A DNA stretch of 64,000 bases from Spirochaetaceae bacterium (GTDB lineage Bacteria > Spirochaetota > Spirochaetia > Treponematales > Breznakiellaceae). Location: the NCBI GenBank assembly GCA_031283025.1, contig JAITCP010000157.1, forward strand, positions 3,768 to 67,767. Direction: 5' to 3'. Both the position numbers and the translations under genes were made by a program. The first letter of the stretch is position 1. Each line of letters begins with the position of its first letter. The notes under the pieces are model-generated. The model did not search any database. It worked only from the letters and a program-made list of their open reading frames with translations, and had not been told where the DNA came from. Positions 35,011-43,628 of this stretch are shown here, piece by piece.

Positions 35011-36333
35011 TTGAAAAAAATTACCATTGGAAAATCTACCTTTCCAAAACTAACCGAGTTTTGGAAATGGCCCATTGCTCTTGGAGGATTTTCCAAAACT
35101 TCAGCTTTTGGAAAATCTACCTTAGATTTAAAGGAAAAACTGTCCTTTTGGACAGTTTTTCCAAAGCCATTTCCAAAACTAACCGAGTTTTGGAAATGGC
35201 CCATTGCTCTTTTACTTGCGGCGTTAACCTTTCCGGCTTTTTCCGGCGATTGGGAGATAAGCGGCGAGGCAAAAACCGGCTTTCTGTGGGAAAAGACCGA
35301 AAAAGTCGGAAAAGACCCGGAAGAAAAAGTACGGCTTGGCAGCCTTGACGACGCGGGAGACGATCAAGGGCGTTTCCGGCTTAATTTGGAATATACGGAA
35401 GGCAATGTAGGTTTTAAAATACGCATAGAATATGACAAATGGGCTGAGGGCGGCCCCAGCAAATGGCCGTGGTCTTATGCCTTTGGGTACGTCAACAGTT
35501 TTGAAGACCAACTGACGTTTTCCATCGGCAAGCTTGGCTCATCCCCCTGGGGAACAGGCGGCCCTGAAAAATGGAAAGAGCTGGAAGTAATGGACAAGGG
35601 CGGCGGCGTGCGCGTTGAATATAAGCCCTACTACCTGCCCGGCTTAAACGTAGGCTTTGTCCTTAACTGGTTTAACGGCAGCAGTGATCGCGGATATAGC
35701 CGCAATCCTACCATATTGGACTTGCTGCAGGAATCAGTCCTTGGTGTGTCGTATGTGAATGATTATTTTCTATTCCGCTTTGCCTACCGTCTTGACAATG
35801 AGCTTGACCAGCGTCCCGGCAGCGGTATTGTTGTTCCACGGGAAGGCGATGATCTCATTTACCGCATAGAAGAAAAGGTTTTGAACAATTACCTGAAAGG
35901 CTTAAAAATTTGGGCGTTAGGCGTTTATGAAGGCGTAGGTTCCGAGGATGACAGTTGTATCCACTTTGAAAACTGGCTGTTTACCGAATTCGCCCCCGAA
36001 TGGTTTACCGCGCAAATCCGCTTTGGTTACGACGTTATTGCGACACGGAGCGTTGTGCACTTAAAACCCAGTTATTATCATCACTTTTTTGACAGATTTT
36101 TAACTCTGGGAGCGTCGTTCTTATGGGCGCAGGATTTTGGCGACTCCAAGGTATATCCCGGCTCTCCGTACTGGAAAATGGAGCTTGAACCAAAAGTCCA
36201 GCTTAACTTTCAAAACGCCTACATCGCTTTTGTGTATATCATGAACAGGGAATACATACATGAAACCCCGTTAGCCGATCCCCCCATAAACCAAACGCAA
36301 AGAATGAACCTGCGCTTTGGAATGTGGTTCTAG
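35011..36333 (+). CDS. Porin-like outer-membrane protein B with repeat-expanded N terminus (440 aa)
   Basis: Paralogue of the 21059 protein (GEAKTGFLWEKT, GKLGSSPWGTGGPEKWKELE, FGYDVIATRS, C-terminal RFGMWF). Start is TTG 35011 with AGGAGG 6 bp upstream. The export signal is abnormal: after KKIT come about 57 residues, including FPKLTEFWKWPIAL twice, before the normal signal end ALLLAALTFPAFSG. These residues are encoded by hairpin repeats (35041-35211). Whether the expanded leader still exports the protein is unknown. An ATG at 34978 lies upstream but without a ribosome-binding site. Confidence 0.75.
   Translation: MKKITIGKSTFPKLTEFWKWPIALGGFSKTSAFGKSTLDLKEKLSFWTVFPKPFPKLTEFWKWPIALLLAALTFPAFSGDWEISGEAKTGFLWEKTEKVGKDPEEKVRLGSLDDAGDDQGRFRLNLEYTEGNVGFKIRIEYDKWAEGGPSKWPWSYAFGYVNSFEDQLTFSIGKLGSSPWGTGGPEKWKELEVMDKGGGVRVEYKPYYLPGLNVGFVLNWFNGSSDRGYSRNPTILDLLQESVLGVSYVNDYFLFRFAYRLDNELDQRPGSGIVVPREGDDLIYRIEEKVLNNYLKGLKIWALGVYEGVGSEDDSCIHFENWLFTEFAPEWFTAQIRFGYDVIATRSVVHLKPSYYHHFFDRFLTLGASFLWAQDFGDSKVYPGSPYWKMELEPKVQLNFQNAYIAFVYIMNREYIHETPLADPPINQTQRMNLRFGMWF
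35041..35211. repeat. Hairpin-forming repeats inside the porin B signal-peptide region
   Basis: A 42-bp direct repeat at 35041-35082 and 35170-35211 (offset 129 bp, in frame) contains the hairpin TTTCCAAAACT-aaccg-AGTTTTGGAAA. Between the copies are TTTTCCAAAA-cttcagc-TTTTGGAAAA and the 13-bp perfect hairpin GGAAAAACTGTCC-tttt-GGACAGTTTTTCC. The frame is open throughout. Confidence 0.85.
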
Positions 36334-36379
36334 CTTTTCTCCCTTTTTTTACCACGGATTACACAGAGTAATTCGCAGT

Positions 36380-36427
36380 AAATAGGAAGTTGTTCAGAAA
36401 CTGAAGTTTCTGAACAACTTCCTATTT
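36380..36427. terminator. 23-bp perfect hairpin, bidirectional terminator
   Basis: A perfect 23-bp stem (inner part TTCAGAAACT-ga-AGTTTCTGAA) in the 92-bp gap between convergent porin B and AraC genes, touching the AraC stop codon. It is symmetrical with A/T ends, so it can act on both strands. Best-preserved member of the dispersed hairpin family. Confidence 0.85.
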
Positions 36428-37214
36428 ACACTTTCGGCAGGCACCGTGACGGCGGAAACCCCCGCAATGCCTTAAAACTTTTATAAAAGTGAAACGAATC
36501 GCTAAAGCCGCATTGTTCCGCCACTTCATGAACCTTATAAGCGCCGGTCTGCAGTGTATTCTCCGCGTTCCGTACCCTGATATTGGTTATACATTGATGC
36601 ACAGAATAACCCATCTCACGCTTGAACAGTTGACCAAAATAATCCGCGTCAAGGTGCACCTGACGCGCCAGGTCTTTTACCGTTAATTTTTCCGAATAGT
36701 GCTGTGAAATAAAATTGATAACTTTACTGACGCGGTAATCAACAGAAGGGGAATCTTCTTCATACATGATAATTTCTGAAAAGCGGTGCAGGATTAACAT
36801 GAGCAGCGCTCTTGTCTTCAGGATATATCCGCTTTGCTGCCTGGTCCAGCCAATGGTCAGCTCACGGAACAGGTTAATAATATCCTGCCTAAGTCCTATG
36901 CGGTTTACTATCGGGAAAAAAGCGCTGCCGTCAATTTTCTTTAATGGCTGGTTTTTGAAAGCAAAATTAGTGGCAAAACAATGCATCAGGTTTTTGGAAT
37001 AGGTAGTGGCCTCCTTGTTATCGCCCGGGCTTAAAAAGAGCAGGTCGCCGGATTCCAGTTCATGGGTTTCTCCGTTTATAATATAGCGGGCTGTCCCCCT
37101 CACAATGTAAGTAAGATCAAAATCGGTTATCGTTTGGGGCCAAATACGCCAGTCGGGGGTACACTTTCTGTGGACATGATAGTTAATTACAGGCACAAAA
37201 TCGTCAAGTATCAT
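36426..37214 (-). CDS. AraC-family transcriptional regulator (262 aa)
   Basis: The N-terminal cupin-type effector domain (YIVRGTARYIINGETHELES, GDLLFLSPGD) binds a small ligand, probably a sugar. The C-terminal ~100 residues contain two HTH motifs (LTVKDLARQVHLDADYFGQ and KVHEVAEQCGFSDSFHFYK). It is convergent with the xylan locus and a natural candidate for its control (inference). Start is taken as ATG 37214; an in-frame TTG at 37247 would add 11 residues, and neither has a clear ribosome-binding site. Confidence 0.88.
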   Translation of the reverse strand: MILDDFVPVINYHVHRKCTPDWRIWPQTITDFDLTYIVRGTARYIINGETHELESGDLLFLSPGDNKEATTYSKNLMHCFATNFAFKNQPLKKIDGSAFFPIVNRIGLRQDIINLFRELTIGWTRQQSGYILKTRALLMLILHRFSEIIMYEEDSPSVDYRVSKVINFISQHYSEKLTVKDLARQVHLDADYFGQLFKREMGYSVHQCITNIRVRNAENTLQTGAYKVHEVAEQCGFSDSFHFYKSFKALRGFPPSRCLPKV

Positions 37215-37357
37215 TTCAACAAATGATGCCACATAAAAAACATCCAAAAATCGGAACTTTACCTAAATATATGTTTTATATGTGGCAATCTATACGGTAC
37301 GAATTTTTGAAATGTTTAAGTGTTTACATTTTGGGCAAAATTTGCTATATATGGGGT

Positions 37358-38452
37358 ATGATAGAGGTTGAAGGCATTACCAAGCGTTACGGCGCTGTAG
37401 AGGCTGTAAAAGCGCTTTCCTTCTCCGTAGGGAAGGAACAAGTGCTGGGTTTTTTGGGCCCAAACGGGGCAGGAAAAACCACGATTATGAAGATACTTAC
37501 CGGGTATCATTTTCCGTCAGAAGGCATGGCCAGGGTGGCCGGGTTTTCTGTAACCGATGATCCGGTAGAAGTTAAACGGCGGACGGGGTATCTGCCGGAA
37601 AGCGTTCCGCTCTATATGGACATGACCGTAGACGAGTACCTTTCCTTTATGGCCGCTGCCCGGCTTGTTCCCGCTTCAGAGCAAAAGTCGGCCCTGGAAA
37701 AGAGCATAGCAAGCTGCGGCCTTAAAAGCGTGCGTTCCAAACTTGTGGAAACCCTTTCCAAAGGTTTCAGGCAGCGGGTGGGGTTGGCCCAGGCTATTAT
37801 TCACGATCCCCCCATCCTTATCCTTGATGAGCCTACTTCCGGCCTGGATCCTAACCAAATCATAGAGATCCGCTCCCTTATCAAGGAATTGGGAAAGAGC
37901 AAGACGGTGATCCTTTCCACCCACATTCTTCAGGAGGTAGAGGCGATCTGTTCCCGTGTATTGATCCTCAATGAAGGGCAAATTGCAGCCCAGGGTACGC
38001 CGGAAGAAATTGCCGGTACGCTGAAAGGGGGCGATACCTGGGAATTGCTGCTTAAGGGGTCGGAAATAGCGGAAAAATGCGCGCGCCTTACCCAAAATGC
38101 GGCGGGCCTTGCCACGCCAAATGCGGGGACAGTCCCGGAAATAACGGAAGAAGACGGCCTTTATAGGGTCCGGTTCTTCCTCCCCAGCCAGGGAGGTTCT
38201 TCCACGGGGCTGTCCGGGGAGGTGATCTTTGACTGGGCCGTAGCGGAAAATCTGAAAATACTCAGCATGAACCGCCGTAAACTTAGCCTGGAAGATATTT
38301 TTGTTAAACTTACAACAGAGGCAGGTAATACAACCCCTCGTACTACGAAGGCAGCGGATACAGTGAAGGCAGCGGATGCAACAGAGGCAGTGGGTGTGGC
38401 GGATGCAGTGGATGCAACGGAGGTAACGGAGGTAATCGATGGAAATTCGTAA
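37358..38452 (+). CDS. ABC transporter ATP-binding protein, GldA/ABC-2 type (364 aa)
   Basis: Powers an ABC-2 exporter encoded downstream. Walker A GPNGAGKTT at ~34-42, signature LSKGFRQR at ~133, Walker B ILILDEPTSGLD at ~155-166, H-loop STHILQE. The last ~40 residues are an unusual Ala/Thr/Asp/Val repeat (KAADTVKAADATEAVGVADA) encoded by degenerate tandem repeats. Start 37358 begins MIEVEGITKRYG, the usual ABC start; the longer reading has no homology. It overlaps the permease gene by 14 bp. Confidence 0.9.
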   Translation: MIEVEGITKRYGAVEAVKALSFSVGKEQVLGFLGPNGAGKTTIMKILTGYHFPSEGMARVAGFSVTDDPVEVKRRTGYLPESVPLYMDMTVDEYLSFMAAARLVPASEQKSALEKSIASCGLKSVRSKLVETLSKGFRQRVGLAQAIIHDPPILILDEPTSGLDPNQIIEIRSLIKELGKSKTVILSTHILQEVEAICSRVLILNEGQIAAQGTPEEIAGTLKGGDTWELLLKGSEIAEKCARLTQNAAGLATPNAGTVPEITEEDGLYRVRFFLPSQGGSSTGLSGEVIFDWAVAENLKILSMNRRKLSLEDIFVKLTTEAGNTTPRTTKAADTVKAADATEAVGVADAVDATEVTEVIDGNS

Positions 38453-39167
38453 ATCTTTTATTTTGGCAAAAAAAGAACTTTTTTCTCTGTTCAATTCACC
38501 GGCTTTTTACGGGATATGCCTTTTCTTTACCGTTTTTTGTTCAATTTGGCTTTTCTATCTGCGCCGCTTCTTTACCCTGAACATGGCAAACCTGCGGCCT
38601 TATTTTGATGTTTTTCCCGTAGCCTTTATCCTGGTGATCCCCATGATTACCATGAAATCCTGGGCGGAGGAACGGAAGCTGGGGAGCATAGAGCTGCTCC
38701 TCACCATGCCTTTTTCTGAGTGGGAACTGGTGCTGGGGAAATTCATTGCCGCATTTGGGGTGGTGCTCCTTCTCCTGGGGTTAAGCCTTCCCGTGCCGTT
38801 GAGCATACTCCCCCTGGGCCGCTTTGATCCGGGGATACTGGCGGGCGAATACATTGGCTCCCTCCTCCTTGGCGCGTCGGCAGCCGCGCTGGGGCTCCTC
38901 CTTTCAAGCCTGTCCAAAAATCAGGCCGGAGCTTTTTTGGGGAGCCTTGCCGTTCTCCTCTTTACCATGCTGGTAAACCAGCTTACCGTCTCAATTTCAC
39001 TTCCGCCCGCCATAGCGGAACTGATCAACTTTTTTTCCCTGGCATTCCACTTTGACAGTTTTTCCAAAGGGATCATAGACTCAAGGGATTTGGCCTTTTT
39101 TGTGATCGCTACGGTATTGTTCTTGTTCCTTAATACCCGCGTAATTTTACAGAGGAAATGGAGTTAA
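38439..39167 (+). CDS. ABC-2 type permease, GldF-like (242 aa)
   Basis: Six hydrophobic segments typical of ABC-2 membrane subunits, with the conserved TMKSWAEERKLGSIELLLTMP segment after TM2. Together with the preceding ATPase and the following GldG-like protein it forms the GldAFG-type set, which is widespread in spirochetes and Bacteroidetes. Substrate unknown. Starts inside the ATPase gene, so translation is coupled. Confidence 0.88.
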   Translation: MEIRKSFILAKKELFSLFNSPAFYGICLFFTVFCSIWLFYLRRFFTLNMANLRPYFDVFPVAFILVIPMITMKSWAEERKLGSIELLLTMPFSEWELVLGKFIAAFGVVLLLLGLSLPVPLSILPLGRFDPGILAGEYIGSLLLGASAAALGLLLSSLSKNQAGAFLGSLAVLLFTMLVNQLTVSISLPPAIAELINFFSLAFHFDSFSKGIIDSRDLAFFVIATVLFLFLNTRVILQRKWS

Positions 39168-39171
39168 TACT

Positions 39172-40827
39172 ATGACTAAAAAACAACACACGATTCTTGC
39201 CTCTCTTAGCATTATTATTATGGTACTGCTCATCTTGTTAAGCCGCCGCCTTTGGGTTCGATTGGACATGACATCAAACAAGGCCTACACCCTTTCCCCT
39301 GCATCCCGGAATCTTCACAATGAAATAGAAGAGACCATGAGGATAACCTACTATCTTTCCAATAAACTCCTGTCCATTGATCCGACTCCCTCAGAAATCA
39401 CCGACATACTCCGTGAATATGAGGCCCGCTCCAGGGGCAAAATTAAAGTAACGGTAAAGGATCCGGGAAAAGAAGCGCAAGATGCGGAACGTTACGGCCT
39501 TTACTCCCAACAGCTTCAAAACATTGAACAGGGGGAAGCAAGTTTTTCTGTAGTTTATTCAGGGATTGTGATTGAGTACCTTACCCGTTATGAAGCGCTG
39601 CCCTGGGTTTTTTCTCTGGATACCCTTGAGTATGACATAACCAGCCGCATCCGCTCTTTGGTGAACGGGAAACAGCGTGAACTTGGCGTCATCGCTCCCG
39701 AATACCAGAAAAGCTGGGGCGAATATTACAGCTTCTTTAGCCAGACACTCACTCAAGCGGGGTTTCTTGTTTTACAACTCCGGCCCGGTGAAGAAATTCC
39801 GGACACCCTGCCGGCCCTCTTTGTGCTGGGCGGGGCGGAAGAACTGGATGAAACCGCCCTGTACCGCATAGACCGTTACATACAGCTTGGCGGCAGGGTG
39901 TTTTTTGCGGTAGAAAGCGTTGAGGTGGATATTGTCAACACCTGGCAGGGCCGTCTTAAAGAAGACAAGGGCCTTTTGGCGATGATTTCTTATTACGGCG
40001 CCACGGTGGGCCAAAGCCTTGTGCTGGACAAAGCGTCCCTCGTTTTGCCCTTCCGTGATCCCATGAACCAGCAATTCCGCATGGTTCGTTATAATCCCTG
40101 GGTTGGCGTAATGGAAGACCGGGGTAACGAGACACATCCCCTTACTTCCGGTTTTGCCGGAGTAGACCTTTTCTGGGCCAGCCCCTTAACCCTTACCCTT
40201 CCTGAATCCGGAACAGTAAAGGGAGAAGCGCTGTTCAGTTCCAGCCCGGAAGCCTGGCTTATGACGAACGATTATGCCTTACGGCCCGATCAAAGCGCCA
40301 TGTTTGCCTATGGGTCGGAAGAAACCAGAGGAGAAAAAATACTCGCCGTCGCCCTGGAAGGAAAATTCCCCAGTTGGTTTGCCGGTGTAGAAAAGCCCGG
40401 CTCCAAAAAAAGCCCGGATGCCGAATCAGACGCAGCTTCACAGGACGATCAAGAGGACGATTATTACGCTGCGGAGGAACTTCCCGATATGCCGGCAACA
40501 CCCAAGGATTCCCGGATTATTGTTGTAGGCGATTCTGACATAGCGGGCTCCCTTATCCAGTACACTCAGAGCCAGCAAAGCATTAACCTGAATTTTCTGC
40601 TGCAGGCTGCGGACTGGCTGGGCAATGACGATGACATTGTAGGCATACGGAACCGCACAAGCGGAACAGGCCGCCTTGACCGCATTACAGACGGTGAAAA
40701 ACGCTCCGCCTTGATGAAATTTTCCCGGATACTCAATGTATTTATTGTTCCCATTGCAATCATTATTTTTGGAATTTACCGGCTGGTAAAAAGAAACCGC
40801 AGAAAGGAGCTTGACCATGGTCTATAA
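39172..40827 (+). CDS. GldG-family ABC system auxiliary protein (551 aa)
   Basis: N-terminal TM (~9-25), a large periplasmic region of the GldG/ABC_transp_aux type (RLDMTSNKAYTLSPASRNL, DPGKEAQDAERYGL, YDITSRIRSLVNGKQRELGV, PALFVLGGAEELDE), an acidic insertion near DDQEDDYYAAEE, and a C-terminal TM (~518-540) followed by KRNRRKE. Four bp after the permease gene. Likely part of the exporter complex; role not established. Confidence 0.85.
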   Translation: MTKKQHTILASLSIIIMVLLILLSRRLWVRLDMTSNKAYTLSPASRNLHNEIEETMRITYYLSNKLLSIDPTPSEITDILREYEARSRGKIKVTVKDPGKEAQDAERYGLYSQQLQNIEQGEASFSVVYSGIVIEYLTRYEALPWVFSLDTLEYDITSRIRSLVNGKQRELGVIAPEYQKSWGEYYSFFSQTLTQAGFLVLQLRPGEEIPDTLPALFVLGGAEELDETALYRIDRYIQLGGRVFFAVESVEVDIVNTWQGRLKEDKGLLAMISYYGATVGQSLVLDKASLVLPFRDPMNQQFRMVRYNPWVGVMEDRGNETHPLTSGFAGVDLFWASPLTLTLPESGTVKGEALFSSSPEAWLMTNDYALRPDQSAMFAYGSEETRGEKILAVALEGKFPSWFAGVEKPGSKKSPDAESDAASQDDQEDDYYAAEELPDMPATPKDSRIIVVGDSDIAGSLIQYTQSQQSINLNFLLQAADWLGNDDDIVGIRNRTSGTGRLDRITDGEKRSALMKFSRILNVFIVPIAIIIFGIYRLVKRNRRKELDHGL

Positions 40828-41782
40828 AAAAAAGTTAATCATTTTGGGAGCGTCGGCGGTTTTTTTGGCCCTGGTGTATCTTGTAACGCTTTTCTTTGAT
40901 CCCAGCCGGATAAATGCCCGCAATGAACGCTTTACCTGGCTTCCCCCCGGCGCGCGGGAAGAAGCGGACAAAATAGAAATAAGCGGCAGCAGTGATGAAA
41001 AATTTGAACTTGTTTTGCGGCACGACAGATGGTTCGCCCTTCTGGATGGAACCGGCGGGCCTCAGGAAGTGCCCGTTAAGCAGGGCAGGGTAGATGACAT
41101 TTTCCGGCTTCTTGGCACCCGCGGGGCCTTCCCCCGCCGTGGTTCCTCCGCCTCAAGCCACAAGAACTTGGGCCTTACAACTGACGGTTACCGCTTGATT
41201 ATTCGGGGCGGGGCGGGACTCCCCCTCCTTGATCTGCTGATAGGCCAGGATGATGTTTCCGGCAAAGAGGTGTTCCTGCGTAAAAACGGAGAAAATGAAT
41301 TCCGTTCAGGAGACAGGCTAATCGGTTCCTATGTAAAGGCGGATAAAAATTCATGGTACGATCTAAAATTGTTTGATGAAGCTTCTGTTGAACAGGTTCA
41401 GCGTGTGCGGGTAACCTTTTTAGACTACTCAGGCCCGGAAGATGAAACCCCGTTAATCGGCTACATTGACTACAATATAACCCGCAGCGCGGAAAACTGG
41501 ATCATGGAAGGGGATTCTACCCCCCTGGACAAAGACAAAACAGAAACATGGATACGGGGAATTCTGGAAGTCCAGGGCGACAATTTCCTGTCCCCTCAGA
41601 ATGATTTTACCGCCGCCAGAATAGTCGTAGAACTGGGAGACGGCTCAACACTTAGATTGCAGATAGGAGAAGCAATAGAAGACGGGAAAGCCCCCGCCTT
41701 AACCGGTAATAAACCGTATGTGTATTCGCTTCCACGCTGGACGGCTACCCGCATCCTCCGTGAACGGGGATATTTTAATTAG
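40817..41782 (+). CDS. DUF4340-type envelope protein (321 aa)
   Basis: One N-terminal TM (LIILGASAVFLALVYLVTLF), then an extracytoplasmic beta-rich domain with DUF4340 traits (DKIEISGSSDEKFELVLR, WFALLDG, GRVDDIFRLLG, DNFLSPQ). It is the usual fourth gene after gldG-like genes. Start ATG 40817 has AAAGGAG 8 bp upstream and lies inside the gldG-like gene (11-bp overlap); TTG 40811 is less likely. Confidence 0.8.
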   Translation: MVYKKKLIILGASAVFLALVYLVTLFFDPSRINARNERFTWLPPGAREEADKIEISGSSDEKFELVLRHDRWFALLDGTGGPQEVPVKQGRVDDIFRLLGTRGAFPRRGSSASSHKNLGLTTDGYRLIIRGGAGLPLLDLLIGQDDVSGKEVFLRKNGENEFRSGDRLIGSYVKADKNSWYDLKLFDEASVEQVQRVRVTFLDYSGPEDETPLIGYIDYNITRSAENWIMEGDSTPLDKDKTETWIRGILEVQGDNFLSPQNDFTAARIVVELGDGSTLRLQIGEAIEDGKAPALTGNKPYVYSLPRWTATRILRERGYFN

Positions 41783-41803
41783 GAAACGCCGGCATATTCA
41801 ATG

Positions 41804-41837
41804 GGTATCTCTAAAAATTTCAGTTTTTAGAGATACC
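41804..41837. terminator. Hairpin element between convergent genes
   Basis: GGTATCTCTAAAAA-tttcag-TTTTTAGAGATACC, perfect 14-bp stem in the 62-bp gap between the DUF4340 gene and the convergent 41845 gene. Family apex TTTCAGT. Likely bidirectional terminator. Confidence 0.8.
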
Positions 41838-41844
41838 TCAATGT

Positions 41845-43569
41845 TTAGATTCGCTTTCGGATAAAGTCACGGTACTTTTCAGGATCGCTCTTAAACGCCA
41901 TAATGGGCGATTGATCTTCTTCCCGGGCTTTTTCCAGCGCCCGTGCGGCTTCCAGTAAAAGCCGCTCCGCGTCAATTAAACGCCCTGACCGGGAACTCAT
42001 GCCAATCAGGAAATCGTTATTGTTGTGGAAAGAATCATAACAGGTTTTATAGATCCGGTTACGGAATTTTTCCGCCATGGCAATTCCCTGGTTTATATCT
42101 CCGTTGGGAATAATCACGGTAAACCCGCGGTCTTTGTATTCAAAAGTTAAGTCCTTTAAATTAAACAAATCCACCGCTTCATCCGCAATTTTTCTGTAAA
42201 GTTTACTGTCGCAGTTAACGTCATCTCCGCATACCATAAGCAGCAGCACCAGGTCTTGTTCCGATGCGGCGGAGCGGTGAAGTTCGGATGCAAGCCTGTC
42301 ATGAGTATAGGCTTCCCATCCTATATTGCTCCGCGGCGAATAAAGACCGTTTGGGCTTTTCGTTGACGGCTGGGCGGGAATATCTACAGTTTCGGAAAGA
42401 ACATACACGCCTGAATCAAACGAATTTTCATCTTCAGCGCCTGAATCTGAAATTTCAATATCCTCAAAATTTTCGCTGTCATTAAAATCATCTTTGAAAT
42501 TAAAATCATCGGTATTATTAAAATTGTCTTCTTCACTAAGTTCGGCGCTCTGAATTACGGCAAGTTCGGGAAGCGCCAAATCGTTTTCATCAAGAAAATC
42601 ATCCAGATGAAAGTCGTCTGCGGCCATTTCTGTATCTTTCTCTGTGGGCAAGGCGCTATAATCCTCAAAATCCGGAATTTCAAAATCATCGTCCAACGCG
42701 CCGGTTTCCGCTAATCCGCCGGTTCCCGACAAATCGCCAATTTCTTCCGCATCGTTCATTTCCGGCATATCATCAAGTACCGGTGTATTATCAAATGACG
42801 GTGTATCATCAGATGCCGGCACATCATCAAGTGCCGGTGTGTCGTCAAATGCCGGCGCATCGTCAAATGCCGGCACATCATCAAGTGCCGATGTGTCGTC
42901 AAATGCCGGCATATCATCAAGTGCCGATGTGTCTTCAAATGCCGGTGTGTCTTCAAATGCCGGTGTGTCGTCAAATGCCGGCACATCATCAAATGCCGGC
43001 ACATCATCAACAACCCGCATATCATCAGGGATTTTATTTTTCGAGGTTTCTGAAGAATTCAGTATGGTAACAATCATCGTAAAGAAAGAAAGAATCAACG
43101 CGGCAAGAATAGCCAGCATGGTTTGTTTGAGCACGCCGGTCAGGTAGTGAAAGTTCAGAATATTACCGATTGAATGAATAACCACATTCCGGAATCCGGG
43201 AATGGTTACATCCTTTGCCGGAAGTCTGATGCAGCCAAAGCGGGATGTAAATTGAAGGCCGTTATTCCATTTAATCGCGTTTCCCTTTTCTTTTTCAAAT
43301 CCCAGATTTATCCCGGGGTCTCCGGTAATGATGATCCCCTCAATAACGTTACATTCCCGCAGGTTTTTATTGATTTCTTCCCTGAAAGGTTCCGAAAAGA
43401 ACGACTCCCCGCTGCCGGCGATAAGGCTGTGCATTTTAGTCAATTCATGTCCGGCTATTTGCTGCTGTTCTTGTATGTTGATAAAAACCCGGTAAGCCGC
43501 AAAAAGCACGGCAGCTACATAAACGAGTATACAAAGTAACGCTAAAACAGCCGGAAACTTGCTCTTCAC
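41845..43569 (-). CDS. Membrane protein with hexapeptide repeats and degenerate GGDEF-like domain (574 aa)
   Basis: TM1 ~5-27 and TM2 ~148-170 bracket a ~120-residue sensor-like region. A cytoplasmic acidic linker begins with 14 tandem hexapeptides of type DD(V/T)PAF (residues 188-271). The C-terminal ~160 residues resemble a diguanylate-cyclase fold in which the GGDEF signature is replaced by YKDRGFTVIIP, so catalysis is unlikely. Start is GTG 43569 with GAGGG upstream. Possibly a signalling or scaffold protein (inference). Confidence 0.75.
   Translation of the reverse strand: MKSKFPAVLALLCILVYVAAVLFAAYRVFINIQEQQQIAGHELTKMHSLIAGSGESFFSEPFREEINKNLRECNVIEGIIITGDPGINLGFEKEKGNAIKWNNGLQFTSRFGCIRLPAKDVTIPGFRNVVIHSIGNILNFHYLTGVLKQTMLAILAALILSFFTMIVTILNSSETSKNKIPDDMRVVDDVPAFDDVPAFDDTPAFEDTPAFEDTSALDDMPAFDDTSALDDVPAFDDAPAFDDTPALDDVPASDDTPSFDNTPVLDDMPEMNDAEEIGDLSGTGGLAETGALDDDFEIPDFEDYSALPTEKDTEMAADDFHLDDFLDENDLALPELAVIQSAELSEEDNFNNTDDFNFKDDFNDSENFEDIEISDSGAEDENSFDSGVYVLSETVDIPAQPSTKSPNGLYSPRSNIGWEAYTHDRLASELHRSAASEQDLVLLLMVCGDDVNCDSKLYRKIADEAVDLFNLKDLTFEYKDRGFTVIIPNGDINQGIAMAEKFRNRIYKTCYDSFHNNNDFLIGMSSRSGRLIDAERLLLEAARALEKAREEDQSPIMAFKSDPEKYRDFIRKRI
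42757..43008. repeat. 18-nt coding tandem repeat, 14 units
   Basis: Fourteen 18-bp units (plus-strand consensus near TCATCAAATGCCGGCACA) inside the 41845-43569 gene. Units vary at synonymous and a few non-synonymous sites, encoding DDVPAF, DDTPAF, EDTSAL and similar. Length in multiples of 18 keeps the frame open if units are lost or gained. Confidence 0.9.
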
Positions 43570-43628
43570 TATTGTGCCCTCACAAGTTTATTATATACGT
43601 CTTTTCATTTTTTTGCTAGGTTTATTAC

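Noticed and set aside
42756..43147. Repetitive open frames on both strands (His/Leu/Arg or Ser/Asn/Ala repeats)
   Set aside because: Shadow translations of the 18-bp tandem repeat belonging to the 41845-43569 gene.
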